DNA of 64,000 nt from Neoroseomonas eburnea. Lineage in GTDB: Bacteria; Pseudomonadota; Alphaproteobacteria; Acetobacterales; Acetobacteraceae. Shown here in pieces: positions 8,607 through 16,497 of the stretch (within the stretch, counting starts at the first letter, position 1; every line of letters starts with the position of its first letter). The position numbers and the translations under genes are program-made. The stretch covers positions 1 through 64,000 of the forward strand of contig NZ_JAAEDL010000011.1 in NCBI RefSeq assembly GCF_018129005.1, in the 5' to 3' direction. The notes below the pieces were generated by a model. It did no database searches. It was given only the letters and a program-made list of their open reading frames with translations, and was not told the DNA's origin.

Positions 8607-9959
8607 ATGAGCGCCGAGACCGAGTTCAGGCCGAATTTCCGGAGTGAGTTCCTGTCCCTGATCCGGCAAGATGGAGGCCCGCTTGATCTTGAGCGTCCGG
8701 ATGCCGCTGAGGGCCTGGCGCGGCTGCGCGACTGCGGCACCCTGGCCGCCAGGCATCAGCTGGTCCCTGCCGGACAGGAATACATTCTCGGCAAATTCAA
8801 GGCAGACCTCCGCGCCCTGCTGGTGGCGCCGCAGGCCACCGCGGAACGCGTCGCGTCGCGGATCGATGAACGGTTGTCGGCCTACCGGTACCGCCCGTCG
8901 GCCTTGACCTTCGCCAATTCGCTGCCGCTGCTGGCCTCGGTCTATGCGTCTCTCGCCCCCGCCGCGAACTGGCGGGTGTTCCCCTCGATCATCAGGCCGG
9001 AGATCCTCGACTCGGCCTGGGCATCGGTCGCGGCCTACGAGGCTGCGGGATGTGCCGAGGATCTGTATTCCCAGATGGCGCGCGCGGTGCTGCACGCCTC
9101 GGCGGGCGACATGGGTGCGATGATCGCCCGATGCCGGTGCGGCGCCAGCCTGTTCAACCAGGATCCGCTTCTGGCGCCAAAGCCCCATCTGCATTCCGAC
9201 CTGCGCGGCGCCTTCACCGTCATGACACCGCGGGAGGTTGTGGCGGCGCTGTCGCGGAAGGCAGTACCGCCGCAGATCCAGCTGGCGGCGGTGGCGAGCA
9301 CGCAATGCCGCTACATCGTCTTCAGCTGTGCCGACATCCGCTACTTTGACCGGTTCCATGAGCGCGCGATCCAGAGCTTCCTGCACAACACGCAGGAGGC
9401 GGGCTACCATCTGCACCTGCTGAGTCCCTCGGCGGAGGCGGCCGAAATCGCACGCTCCCGGCTGGAGCGCTACACAGCGGGCGGCCGGGTCGGCTTCAGC
9501 CACAGCCCCGACGAGAATCCTGGCGACGTCGCCTACTACACGCTCGGCCGTTACTTCGTCGTAAGCCAGATACAGTCTCTCTATGAGAGGCCGATCTTCG
9601 TGTCCGATATCGACCAGACAACCCGATCCGACTGCATGGGCCTCGTCTCGAAGCTGCAGGGGCGCGACCTGACCCTGGCCCTGTACATCAAGAAGCGGCC
9701 GCTGGTGGCCGCCATCCCCTGGTTCCTGTTCGGAGCCGGGCTGCTGCTGATCAACAACAACCCGCATGGCCGTCTCTACGGCGAGGTGCTGAACCAGGCG
9801 GCGCTCGATGCCTTTGTCCGCGCGGGCGCCGTCAGGTACAATATTGATCAGAATATCATCTGGTCCACGGTCGACTACATGCGGCAAAGGATCAGCAGCT
9901 TCACCCTGAGCGACTTGGCCGAACTCGGCCCCTATCCGATGGTGACGATCACCAGGTAG
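8607..9959 (+). CDS. Protein of unknown function, possible GT-A-type transferase
   Basis: A 450-residue protein I do not recognise, with a good ribosome-binding site (GGAGGAGAACGC before the ATG). The N-terminal half is helical. The C-terminal half begins with CRYIVFSCADIRYFDRF (near residue 233) and contains YERPIFVSDIDQTTRSDCMG near 330, where the acidic DID triplet resembles the DxD metal/nucleotide-sugar site of GT-A glycosyltransferases. FLFGAGLLLINNNPHG and YNIDQNIIW come later. A single-file layout of the form 'read sequence position, touch acidic triplet, bind hydrophobic patch' fits a nucleotide-diphospho-sugar transferase fold, but this is inference. It lies in the glycan cluster between the FkbM gene and a small methyltransferase. 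Confidence 0.6.
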   Translation: MSAETEFRPNFRSEFLSLIRQDGGPLDLERPDAAEGLARLRDCGTLAARHQLVPAGQEYILGKFKADLRALLVAPQATAERVASRIDERLSAYRYRPSALTFANSLPLLASVYASLAPAANWRVFPSIIRPEILDSAWASVAAYEAAGCAEDLYSQMARAVLHASAGDMGAMIARCRCGASLFNQDPLLAPKPHLHSDLRGAFTVMTPREVVAALSRKAVPPQIQLAAVASTQCRYIVFSCADIRYFDRFHERAIQSFLHNTQEAGYHLHLLSPSAEAAEIARSRLERYTAGGRVGFSHSPDENPGDVAYYTLGRYFVVSQIQSLYERPIFVSDIDQTTRSDCMGLVSKLQGRDLTLALYIKKRPLVAAIPWFLFGAGLLLINNNPHGRLYGEVLNQAALDAFVRAGAVRYNIDQNIIWSTVDYMRQRISSFTLSDLAELGPYPMVTITR

Positions 9960-10049
9960 GCTGCATGGCTTCCCGCCGTTCGGCCGGCGCTGGGCTGAGG
10001 CGCAATCATCGTTCACGCGGACACACCTCAAACCGTCATTGGGAATGTC

Positions 10050-10679
10050 GTGAATAAGCTGGGCTATCGGGCGCTGCCTTTCGCTCTTGCGGACCTGCCT
10101 GAGGGCTGGTTCTCCGCCAACCAGGTCAACCTGCTTTACCAATTGGCGCTGGCCACGCCCGGCCCGATCCTGGAGATCGGCCCCTGGGTGGGGCGCTCCA
10201 CCTCGGTGATCGCCCGCGCCTTGCGCGAGCGCGGCGAGCGCATCCCATTCCACACCGTCGACTACGGCATCGCCTCGGAGGCGGAGTGGAAGGCGCTGTT
10301 CGGATCCAGCGTGCACACCAAGAAGGATCCGGACCGCTATCTCCGCCACATCAATCAGCCGGGCGGGACCATCGCCTCGCTGGAGCGCAACCTCGCCGCG
10401 CAGGGCCTGCGCGACCTTGTCGAGATCCATCGCGGCGACTTCCACGCGGTGGCGCCGGAGGGCCCCTTTGCGCTGATCTTCTGCGATGCGACGCACAACC
10501 GGCGGGAAATCGACCGCAACATCCCTGCGCTGCTGCACCGCCTCGGCCCGGGCGGCGTGCTGGCCTGCGATGACATCACGGCAGACCTCGAGGCGCACCT
10601 GCTGACGCGCTTCGCCTTCCGTTGGCACCACCTTGATTCGCTGCTGTTCTACGCGGGGGTCGGCGACCTCGCCGCCTGA
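10050..10679 (+). CDS. Class I SAM-dependent methyltransferase (Methyltransf_24-like)
   Basis: A 209-residue protein with a GTG start; the nearby ATG at 10045 is out of frame and closes at once. Motif I is GPILEIGPWVGRSTSVIARA near residue 38. The post-I acidic region and the FALIFCDATHNRREIDRNI stretch near 140, followed by LGPGGVLACDDI, match the small cephalosporin-hydroxylase/Methyltransf_24 type often found among polysaccharide genes. It is the last complete gene of the glycan cluster and is followed directly by an insertion-sequence remnant. The substrate is unknown. Confidence 0.75.
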   Translation: MNKLGYRALPFALADLPEGWFSANQVNLLYQLALATPGPILEIGPWVGRSTSVIARALRERGERIPFHTVDYGIASEAEWKALFGSSVHTKKDPDRYLRHINQPGGTIASLERNLAAQGLRDLVEIHRGDFHAVAPEGPFALIFCDATHNRREIDRNIPALLHRLGPGGVLACDDITADLEAHLLTRFAFRWHHLDSLLFYAGVGDLAA

Positions 10680-10776
10680 CCCGGCGCCGGCGCGACCTTG
10701 AGGCGCACCGCCCGGTCCCGAACCATCCGCAAGGTGACGGCGCTGATCCGCCCCGCTTTCGAGCGCGCGCCGCCGT

Positions 10777-11064
10777 CCGGCGATCACTGTCAGCGACAAC
10801 GGTACCGGCTTCACCGCGCACGCGATGCTGCGCTGGCGGCAGGAGTGTGATGTCGGCTGGCCCCACATCGCGCCGGGAACGCCGCAGCAGAACAGGTCCG
10901 TCGGGACCTTCAACGGCCGGCTCCGCGACGAATGCCTCAACGAGCACCTGCTCGGCCGCCTGCCCGCGGCACGCCGGATCATCGAAGCATCGAGGACCGA
11001 CCACAACACGACCTGCCAGCACACGAGCCTGAACAGGCTCACCCCAGCAGCCCTTGCGACCCGC
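10777..11064 (+). pseudogene. IS3-family transposase remnant (DDE domain, C-terminal part)
   Basis: The frame opens with PAITVSDNGTGFTAHAML, the second-Asp region of IS3/IS407-type transposases. It continues with IAPGTPQQNRSVGTFNGRLR and DECLNEHLL, and ends near SLNRLTPAALATR. The catalytic Glu normally found in the VESFNG motif is Gly here (VGTFNG), and the N-terminal half is missing, so the element is inactive. The sequence GGGCTTTCAGGGGGCAGG at about 11108-11125 looks like the outer end of the element. It bounds the glycan cluster on the right, mirroring the remnant at the left end of the window. Confidence 0.8.
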
Positions 11065-11128
11065 CCCGTATCGGGGCGAATGGAGCACAGAACCTGCTCA
11101 TGGATGAGGGCTTTCAGGGGGCAGGGTC

Positions 11129-11606
11129 AGGCTGCATCCAATGCCGAGATGCGATCTGCACCGTCGCTGCTTCGAGCCGGCAGTGCGGCCCCCGCGCTGG
11201 CAGCAGATGGTAGGCACGACAGCCGTGAGGCTGCTTCAGCATGCAAGCATTGCGGCTGTCTGCGCAATGGAGGGCGGTCCATCGCAAGGAGCGGCCCGGC
11301 TCGTTGACAATTCCACCGTCCGCGCCATCGCTTCGCCAAAGGCCATTGACCATGGCTCCAGGGGAGGCACTGCAGGTGCGAACCCAGGTCCTCCAGCCAA
11401 CTCATCCCAACACCTTGAGTTCGCAGGGCATTTCGCCCGCAGCCTGCGGGATGTGGTCGCGCCGTGCCGCAACGGTCCCGCAAGGCTCCCACAGCATCAC
11501 GCCGCAGCGCCGAACCGTGCGCGGCGCTGCGCGCAGGGTGAACGCGCAGGAAGGGCACGCCGGCGCGCGGCACGCCCGCCCCGAAGAGATGGGGCCGGCG
11601 AGCCCC
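11129..11606. other. Non-coding stretch, probably decayed mobile DNA
   Basis: No frame here has a convincing start, ribosome-binding site or recognisable domain. The sequence lies between an insertion-sequence end and the 3' end of the aminopeptidase gene and has slightly lower GC. I read it as degraded insertion-sequence flank; nothing functional can be supported. Confidence 0.4.
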
Positions 11607-12863
11607 CTACCCCACCCACTCCCCGCCGCGCATCAGCGGCTCCGCCCTGCCCTCCGCGTCCAGCCCGTCCACCTCCGTCTCCGCCGAGCCGATCATCCAG
11701 TCGACATGGATCAGGCTGCGGTTGGCCCCGCGCGCGGCGAGGTCCGGTTCCGACAGGTCCTGGTCCACGAAGCACTTGGAATAGGCCTGGCCGAGCGCGA
11801 TGTGGCTCGCCGCGTTCTCGTCGAACAGCGTGTTGAGGAACAGCAGCCCGCTGCGCGAGATCGGGTTGGAATTCGGCACCAGCGCCACCTCGCCGAGCCG
11901 CCGCGCACCCTCATCCGTGCCGATCATGCGTTCCAGCACCGCGGCCCCGCTGCTGGCATTGGCCTCGACGATGCGGCCGGCTTCGAAGCGCACGCGGATG
12001 TCGCGGATCAGCGTGCCCTGGTAGGATAGCGGCTTGGTCGCCGTGACGACGCCCTCGGTCCGCGCCGCGTGCGGCGTGGTGAAGACCTCCTCGGTCGGGA
12101 TGTTCGGATTGCCGGTGATGCCGTTCTTCGCCGTGCTGGCGCCGCCCATCCAGGCATGGCCGTCGGCCAGCCCCACCAGCAGGTCGGTGCCCGGCCCGCG
12201 GAACCGCAACGCGGCGTAGCGACGCTCGTTCAGCATCTTCCGGCGCGTCATCAGTGCGGCATTGTGCCCGGCCCAGGCGGCGATCGGGTCCGGCGTGTCA
12301 ATGCGCGACGCGGCGAAGATCGCATCCCACAGCTTCGCCAGCGCGACCGCCGGTTCCTCCTTCGGAAACACCGCGGCGGCCCAGGCCGGCGTCGCCGCGG
12401 CGACGAGCGTCCAGTTGATGACAGTGGCGGAGATCAGCTCGAGCGCCGGCCGATACGCCGCCGACCTGGCCCGGTTGGCGCGCGCGACCTTGTCGGGGTC
12501 CTCGGCCGCGAGCAGCGACGGATCGTCGCCGACGATCGCCAGCCGCGCCGCGCCGTTGCGGAAGGCCGTGGCCATGCCGTCGAACAGCCAGGCGGGCGCC
12601 ACGTCGAAGCTCTCGTCCCGCGCCAGGCGGTAGCGCGCCAGCGTGGCCCGGTCGTCGGAAAACAGCGTCGTCACCTGCGACGCGCCCGCCTTGTAGGCCT
12701 GTTCCGTGATGCGGCGCGCGAGGTCGATCGCCTCGACCGACGCCGTCATCACCAGCTCCTGCCCCGGCGCGAGGTTGAGGCCGACGCGCACCGCGAGCTC
12801 GGCCAGGCGATCGAGCCGCGCCTCGAAGGTCAGTGCCCCGTCGGTCGGGCCGTGGTCGTTCAT
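11607..12863 (-). CDS. M29-family metallo-aminopeptidase
   Basis: A 418-residue protein matching the thermophilic aminopeptidase family (AmpS/PepS/AmpT, MEROPS M29), about the normal length of 410. The expected metal-binding landmarks are present in order: NIPTEEVFTTPH near residue 256 (Glu ligand), GEVALVPNSNPI near 324 (Glu), ASHIALGQAY near 354 (His), and SLIHVDWMIG near 386 (His and Asp). These enzymes remove N-terminal residues from peptides in the cytoplasm using two metal ions, usually cobalt, zinc or magnesium. The gene is monocistronic on the minus strand and lies downstream of the monooxygenase gene with a gap of about 33 bases, so it may be co-transcribed with it. Confidence 0.9.
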   Translation of the reverse strand: MNDHGPTDGALTFEARLDRLAELAVRVGLNLAPGQELVMTASVEAIDLARRITEQAYKAGASQVTTLFSDDRATLARYRLARDESFDVAPAWLFDGMATAFRNGAARLAIVGDDPSLLAAEDPDKVARANRARSAAYRPALELISATVINWTLVAAATPAWAAAVFPKEEPAVALAKLWDAIFAASRIDTPDPIAAWAGHNAALMTRRKMLNERRYAALRFRGPGTDLLVGLADGHAWMGGASTAKNGITGNPNIPTEEVFTTPHAARTEGVVTATKPLSYQGTLIRDIRVRFEAGRIVEANASSGAAVLERMIGTDEGARRLGEVALVPNSNPISRSGLLFLNTLFDENAASHIALGQAYSKCFVDQDLSEPDLAARGANRSLIHVDWMIGSAETEVDGLDAEGRAEPLMRGGEWVG

Positions 12864-12896
12864 GCTGTGCTGCCTCGTCTCTGCAATCCCGCGCCG

Positions 12897-14516
12897 TCAG
12901 GCGCTCAGGGCGAAGCCTTCATAGCCCCGCGCGGCGACCTCGTCACAGATCGCCCGGTAGCGCGCCATGCCGCCGGCATAGGGCATGAACACCCGCGGCT
13001 TCCCCGGCACGTTGGCACCGAGGTACCAGGAATGCCCCGCCTGCGGCAGCAGCGTCGCATCGGCGGCCTCGTTGACATGCGCGACCCAGCGATCCACGGC
13101 GTCCGGTGCCGGCTCGATGCGCGCGAGGCCGCTCGCGCGCAGATGCGCGATGCAGGCGGTGATCCATTCGACATGCTGCTCGATGGCGACCGGCATGTTG
13201 GTCAGCACCGAGGGGCTGCCCGGCCCGGTGATGGTGAAGAGGTTCGGGAACCCCGCCACCTGCAGCCCGAGATAGGTGAGCGGCCCGGCCCTCCAGGCCT
13301 CGTGCAGCGCCAGACCGTCGCGGCCACGGATATCCATGCGCAGCAGCGGGCCGGTCATGGCGTCGAAGCCGGTGGCGAAGACGATGATGTCGAGTGGATG
13401 CTCCGTGCCGTCGCGCGTCACGATGCCGGCGGGCGTGACGCGCTCGATCGGCGTCGCGCGGAGGTCCACCAGCGAGACGTTCTCGCGATTGAAGGTCTCG
13501 AAGTAGCCGGTGTCGATCGGCGGGCGCTTGGTGGCGAAGGGATGGTCGATATCGGACAGGATCGCCGCCATGCCCGGATCCTTCACCACTTCCCGGATGC
13601 GGTCGCGCAGGAAGTCCGCGGCGGTATCGTTCGCCGCCTTGTCGGTCAGGATGTCGCGGAAGGTCGCGCGGAACCGCAGCCCGCCATGGTCCCAGGCGGC
13701 GCGGTAGATCGCTTCCCGTTCCTCCGGCGAGACGTCGTGGACGGATCGGTCGGCGACAAGGAAGGGATGGCCGTTGGTCGAACTGTGCATCAGCCGCCGC
13801 AGCTCGGCCGTGTTCGCCTTGGCCCAGTGCTTGAACTCCTCGGTGAGCGGGGCGTTGCGGGCCGGGATGCTGTAGTTCGCCGTGCGCTGGAAGACGGTGA
13901 GGTGCGCAGCCGTCTCGGCGATCGCCGGCGCGGCCTGGATGCCGGTGGAACCCGTGCCGATCATGCCGACGCGCCTGCCGGTGAAGTCCACGCCCTCCTG
14001 CGGCCATTGGCCGGTGTGGACCCAGCGCCCGGCGAAACCGTCGAGGCCCGGAATGGAGGGCACGTTGGCGGCAGACAGGCAGCCGACGGCGGTGACGAGA
14101 TAGGTCGCGGCATAGCGTGCGCCGGTATCCGTGCGCACATGCCAGCGGTTCGCGGCGGCGTCGTAATCCGCGCCCGTCACGCGCGTGCCGCAGCGGATGT
14201 CGCGCCGCAGGTCGAAGCGGTCGGCGACGTGGTTCAGGTAGCGCAGGATCTCGGCCTGGGCGGGGTAGCGCTCCGACCAGTTCCACTCCTGCAGCAGATC
14301 GTCCGAGAAGTAGAAGGCGTAGGAATGGCTCTCGGAATCGCAGCGGGCGCCGGGGTAGCGGTTCCAGTACCAGGTGCCGCCGACGCCATCCCCCGCCTCC
14401 AGCACCTGGACGGAGAGGCCCAGCCGGTCGCGCAGGCAGAGCAATTGGTAGAGACCCGCGAAGCCCGCGCCGACAATCAGCGCATCCACCACGATCTCCT
14501 CGGCGGCATCGGACAT
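12897..14516 (-). CDS. Baeyer-Villiger-type flavin monooxygenase
   Basis: A 539-residue FAD/NADPH enzyme. The FAD-binding VVDALIVGAGFAGLYQ lies near the N-terminus, followed by GGTWYWNRYPGARCDSES. The NADPH motif GTGSTGIQAAPAI lies near 184. The type I Baeyer-Villiger fingerprint FxGxxxHTxxWP is fully matched by FAGRWVHTGQWP near 162. An ATGATGF-like FATGFDAM segment is near 378. Such enzymes insert oxygen next to a ketone to give esters or lactones. The start at MSDAAEE is preferred because the GGGAGG element is 11-12 bases upstream. The alternative ATG four codons earlier (14528) abuts that element with no spacer. It is divergent from the amidohydrolase/SDR pair, which might act on related compounds. 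Confidence 0.9.
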   Translation of the reverse strand: MSDAAEEIVVDALIVGAGFAGLYQLLCLRDRLGLSVQVLEAGDGVGGTWYWNRYPGARCDSESHSYAFYFSDDLLQEWNWSERYPAQAEILRYLNHVADRFDLRRDIRCGTRVTGADYDAAANRWHVRTDTGARYAATYLVTAVGCLSAANVPSIPGLDGFAGRWVHTGQWPQEGVDFTGRRVGMIGTGSTGIQAAPAIAETAAHLTVFQRTANYSIPARNAPLTEEFKHWAKANTAELRRLMHSSTNGHPFLVADRSVHDVSPEEREAIYRAAWDHGGLRFRATFRDILTDKAANDTAADFLRDRIREVVKDPGMAAILSDIDHPFATKRPPIDTGYFETFNRENVSLVDLRATPIERVTPAGIVTRDGTEHPLDIIVFATGFDAMTGPLLRMDIRGRDGLALHEAWRAGPLTYLGLQVAGFPNLFTITGPGSPSVLTNMPVAIEQHVEWITACIAHLRASGLARIEPAPDAVDRWVAHVNEAADATLLPQAGHSWYLGANVPGKPRVFMPYAGGMARYRAICDEVAARGYEGFALSA

Positions 14517-14771
14517 GATCGGATCCATCCTCCCTGGAAGCGCCGGTCCCGCCGCCTCAGGGGCGGCCGGATCGCGGCGCGGCGGCTGCCTTGCGCAGCC
14601 TGGCGGAAGTCTCCCGTGACCGGCGATGCGCCGCAAGCCGGCGTCGGATCGCGTAACGGTGGTGGCGGCCTTGATGGTCCGCGCGCCCCTGCGTAGCGTT
14701 CGGGCCGGATGCCAGCTCGGCCCGATCCGGTCCGCCGCGATCATGCACGCGCTGCCGCGGGGGAGAACGCC

Positions 14772-15614
14772 ATGCCGATCATCGACGCCCAGGTGCACGC
14801 CTATGAGCGTGACCATCCCGGGCGCCCCTGGGCCGGCGTGCTGCACGGGCCGCCCGAGGTCACCGGTGACGAGATGGTGAAGGCCATGGATGCCGTCGGC
14901 GTCGACGGGGCGATCCTGGTCTCCGCCTTCACCATGTACCGCTTCGACGCCAGCTATGCGGTCGGCGTGCGGCGCGCCCATCCGGGCCGCTTCGCGCTGG
15001 TGAAGCCGGTGGACACCACCGATCCCGCGGTCGAGGAGGTGATCGCCGATTGGGCGGCGACCGAGGGTGCGGTCGCGGCGCGCATCATGTTGAACAGGGA
15101 TCTGCCGGAAGACCCCGCCGATCCCGGCATCGCCCGCGTGCTCGCCGCGGCGGGGCGGCACGGGTTGCCGGTCAATCTCCTGTGTTGGGGCCGACTCGAC
15201 CAGGTGGCGGCGCTGGCCGCGCGCCACCCCGGAACGCGGCTGGTGATCGACCATCTCGGCCTGCAGCAGCCTTTCGAGCCGCCGGTGCCGCCGCAGCCCT
15301 TCGCCGAGTTGCCGAAGCTGCTCAAGCTCGCCGCGCACGACAATGTGGTGGTGAAGATCACCGGCGCCTGCACGCTGTCGCACCAGGCCTTCCCCTATGC
15401 GGATATCTGGGACCCGCTGGCGCGCATCTTCGACGCCTTCGGCCTCGATCGCTGCATGTGGGGCACGGACTGGACGCGCGCGGTCGCCTTGCTGACCTAT
15501 GCTCAGGGCGTCGAGGCCTTCCGTGTGACCGATCGTCTGACGGACAGCGACCGCGCCGTGCTGATGGGCGGCACGTTGCAGAAGGTCTATCGCTGGGGGC
15601 CGGCGAAGAGCTGA
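14772..15614 (+). CDS. Amidohydrolase-2 family metal-dependent hydrolase
   Basis: A 280-residue TIM-barrel hydrolase beginning MPIIDAQVHAYERDHPGRPW, preceded by GGGGGAGAACGCC, which decides the start over earlier in-frame codons. The opening DAQVH corresponds to the metal-binding DxHxH-type motif in slightly altered form. TRLVIDHLGLQQ near residue 157 supplies a later His ligand, and RCMWGTDWTRA near 230 carries the catalytic Asp region. Family members include lactonases (gluconolactonase- or 2-pyrone-type) and decarboxylases. It is followed after 31 bases by an SDR gene, and both probably serve a small catabolic pathway. A lactonase role downstream of the divergent Baeyer-Villiger enzyme is an attractive inference. 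Confidence 0.8.
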   Translation: MPIIDAQVHAYERDHPGRPWAGVLHGPPEVTGDEMVKAMDAVGVDGAILVSAFTMYRFDASYAVGVRRAHPGRFALVKPVDTTDPAVEEVIADWAATEGAVAARIMLNRDLPEDPADPGIARVLAAAGRHGLPVNLLCWGRLDQVAALAARHPGTRLVIDHLGLQQPFEPPVPPQPFAELPKLLKLAAHDNVVVKITGACTLSHQAFPYADIWDPLARIFDAFGLDRCMWGTDWTRAVALLTYAQGVEAFRVTDRLTDSDRAVLMGGTLQKVYRWGPAKS

Positions 15615-15645
15615 GAACAACGACGCGGAACGGAGGAAGCGCACG

Positions 15646-16440
15646 GTGGATTTCAAGGGAAAGGTGGCGGTCGTCACCGGCGGCGGCAACGGCATCGGGC
15701 GTGCCGCGTGCCTCGGCTTCGCGCGGCATGGCGCGAAGGTCGTGGTGGTGGACCGCGACGCCGGGGGCGCCGAGGCCGTCGCCGCCGAGATCGGCAGGAA
15801 GGACGCCATCGCCTGCATCGCCGACGTCACGCGCGCGGCCGATGTCCAGGCCTATGTGAAGGCCGCGCTCGATGCCTTCGGCAGTATCGACTGTTTCCAC
15901 AACAATGCCGGCATCGAGGGCCGCATCGCAGCGACCGCAGAATACGAGGAAGCCGTCTTCGACGCGGTGATGGGCGTGAACGTGAAGGGCGTCTTCCTCG
16001 GCCTCCGCCACGTGCTGCCGGTGATGGTCCGCCAGGGGCGCGGCGCGGTGGTGAACACGGCGTCGATCGCCGGCCTGGTCGGCACGCCGGGCATGCCGGC
16101 CTATGTCGCCTCCAAGCACGCGGTCATCGGACTGACCAAGGTGGCGGCGGGCGAGCTCGGACCGCTCGGCATCCGCGTGAATGCGGTGTGCCCGGGCCCG
16201 ATCGCGACACGCATGATCGAGGACATCGCGCGCCAGGTCTCGCCCAACAATCCGGAAGGCGTGGAGGAACGCTACACCGCCGGAATCCCGCTGCGCCGCT
16301 ACGGCACGGCCGAGGAAGTGGCGAATGTGGTGCTGTTCCTCTGCTCCGACCTCGCGGGCAACGTCACCGGCGCGCAGTACGTGGTGGATGGCGGCCGCAC
16401 CGCCGCGCCGGCGGGCGTGTCGCAGGGCAAGCTGCCCTGA
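15646..16440 (+). CDS. SDR family oxidoreductase
   Basis: A 264-residue classical short-chain dehydrogenase. The GTG start has GGAGGA nine bases upstream. The cofactor motif is VTGGGNGIGRAACLGFARHG (TGxxxGxG). VVVVDRD ends the second strand with Asp, favouring NAD(H). NNAGIEG, the catalytic Ser in NTASIAG and the YVASKHAV catalytic Tyr/Lys (near residue 153) are all intact. PGPIATRM and GNVTGAQYVVDGG are typical of the C-terminus. It probably oxidises or reduces a secondary alcohol/ketone and is co-transcribed with the amidohydrolase. Confidence 0.9.
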   Translation: MDFKGKVAVVTGGGNGIGRAACLGFARHGAKVVVVDRDAGGAEAVAAEIGRKDAIACIADVTRAADVQAYVKAALDAFGSIDCFHNNAGIEGRIAATAEYEEAVFDAVMGVNVKGVFLGLRHVLPVMVRQGRGAVVNTASIAGLVGTPGMPAYVASKHAVIGLTKVAAGELGPLGIRVNAVCPGPIATRMIEDIARQVSPNNPEGVEERYTAGIPLRRYGTAEEVANVVLFLCSDLAGNVTGAQYVVDGGRTAAPAGVSQGKLP

Positions 16441-16448
16441 TCGCCTCG

Positions 16449-16493
16449 CTGTCCGCTCCCCGCGCCCCGAGACCCGGCGAGGGAAGCGGACAG
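16449..16493. terminator. Bidirectional hairpin between convergent genes
   Basis: CTGTCCGCT at 16449-16457 pairs exactly with AGCGGACAG at 16485-16493. The hairpin sits in the 57-base gap between the SDR stop and the HerA-like stop, where a shared terminator is expected. The loop is long (27 bases) and no clear T-tract is present, so efficiency is uncertain. Confidence 0.45.
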
Positions 16494-16497
16494 GGGG

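Noticed and set aside
11239-11420. Possible IS5-type transposase trace (DNSTVRA and a distant GSRGG)
   Set aside because: Only two short motif-like fragments; no continuous similarity or catalytic residues could be followed.
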